This document shows positions 63,728-64,000 of a stretch of 64,000 bases of DNA, in pieces (position 1 is the first letter of the stretch; every line of letters starts with the position of its first letter). The notes under the pieces were generated by a model that did not search any database, was not told the DNA's origin, and worked only from the letters and a program-made list of their open reading frames with translations. The translations under genes and the position numbers were made by a program. The stretch lies in assembly GCA_964498785.1 (NCBI GenBank), contig CAZCJL010000014.1, forward strand, positions 18,426-82,425. Reading direction: 5' to 3'. Source of the DNA: Mariaggregatimicrobium sp964498785. GTDB taxonomy: Bacteria; Zhuqueibacterota; Zhuqueibacteria; Thermofontimicrobiales; Thiofontviventaceae.

Positions 63728-64000
63728 ATGGAAATCTAAAAACGGATAAATACCGAATAGAAACCGAGTTACGCGGAGATATTGAAGTTACTTCCACTGC
63801 TTATTTTGGAGCGCAGACACAACGTGCGAAAAATAACTTTCCGATCAGCGGTTACCGGATACCACCGGAATTTATTTATGTACTTGGAATTATCAAAAAA
63901 GCGGCTGCATACACAAACTCACAACTCGGTTTACTAGAAAAAAATTTGGTATCTTCTCAATATTTTATGGTAGATATGGGCGATTGCCGCTATGTCGTAT
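63728..64000 (+). pseudogene. aspA: Aspartate ammonia-lyase 5' part, frame broken near the start
   Basis: The frame from about 63748 encodes KYRIETELRGDIEV, AYFGAQTQRAKNNFPISGYR and VLGIIKKAAAYTNSQLGLL, the N-terminus of aspartate ammonia-lyase. It has no in-frame ATG. The good start ATG 63728 (after AAGGAA) stops after three codons (ATG GAA ATC TAA). One extra A in the AAA run at 63732-63734 would join it to the gene and give MENLKTDKYRIE. The last 20 residues before the window edge no longer resemble the family, hinting at a second break. It may be an assembly error or a decaying gene. The rest lies outside the window. Confidence 0.6.

Overview
The window looks like chromosome of an AT-rich bacterium of the FCB superphylum, closest in style to Calditrichota/KSB1-type lineages rather than classical Bacteroidetes. 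The reasons are a type IX secretion translocon (SprA, 2004 aa), a PorV/PorQ-family protein, several secreted proteins ending in the sorting domain that begins NYPNPFNP, a type II glutaminyl cyclase, LptF/LptG and sigma70-like promoters (TTGACA, 17 bases, TATAAT) in front of many genes. The phylum is an inference. I saw no tRNA, rRNA, CRISPR array, prophage or insertion sequence.

Layout. (1) 1-7.8 kb, minus strand: secreted S8 protease (cut by the window edge), secreted M6 metalloprotease and an exported guanidine-modifying (pentein) enzyme. (2) 7.9-13.4 kb, minus: a carbamoyltransferase / methyltransferase / two tiny membrane proteins / SGNH-TPR hydrolase cluster, including a 52-aa DUF5989 gene. 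(3) 13.4-29.4 kb, minus: two paralogous Asp-box (BNR) secreted proteins, a lipoprotein, PorV-like protein, an Asp-rich secreted protein, a TonB-dependent receptor with an Asp-rich loop, its TonB-ExbD-ExbB motor, and a glutaminyl cyclase. (4) 29.4-35.4 kb: sprA. (5) 35.7-43.8 kb, mostly plus: lptF-lptG, thioredoxin, an isocitrate/isopropylmalate-type dehydrogenase, GH57 glucanotransferase, S41 protease. (6) 44.0-46.8 kb, plus: exbB-exbD-exbD-tonB and a lipoprotein. (7) 46.8-55.6 kb, minus: an eight-gene operon with an FHA-TM-TonB-like protein, two ExbD/TolR, one ExbB/TolQ, a small exported protein, two TPR proteins and a predicted outer-membrane beta-barrel. (8) 56.1-59.5 kb, minus: NlpC/P60 peptidase, DUF58 protein, MoxR ATPase. 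(9) 59.7-64 kb: rlmN, a small fibronectin-like exported protein, an SDR, ccmB-ccmA and a broken-looking start of an aspartate ammonia-lyase.

Working together. Much of the window concerns the cell envelope: T9SS export (SprA, PorV-like), N-terminal pyroglutamate capping (glutaminyl cyclase), T9SS cargo (proteases, propeller proteins), LPS transport (LptFG) and three separate proton-driven Exb/Tol motors. The strongest candidate for an undescribed system is the eight-gene operon at 46.8-55.6 kb. Its gene content parallels the Agl-Glt gliding machinery and the Nfs spore-coat machinery of Myxococcus (one TolQ, two TolR, a GltG-like FHA/TonB protein, TPR proteins, a beta-barrel). One of its two TolR-like proteins has Asn where the proton-carrying Asp is expected.
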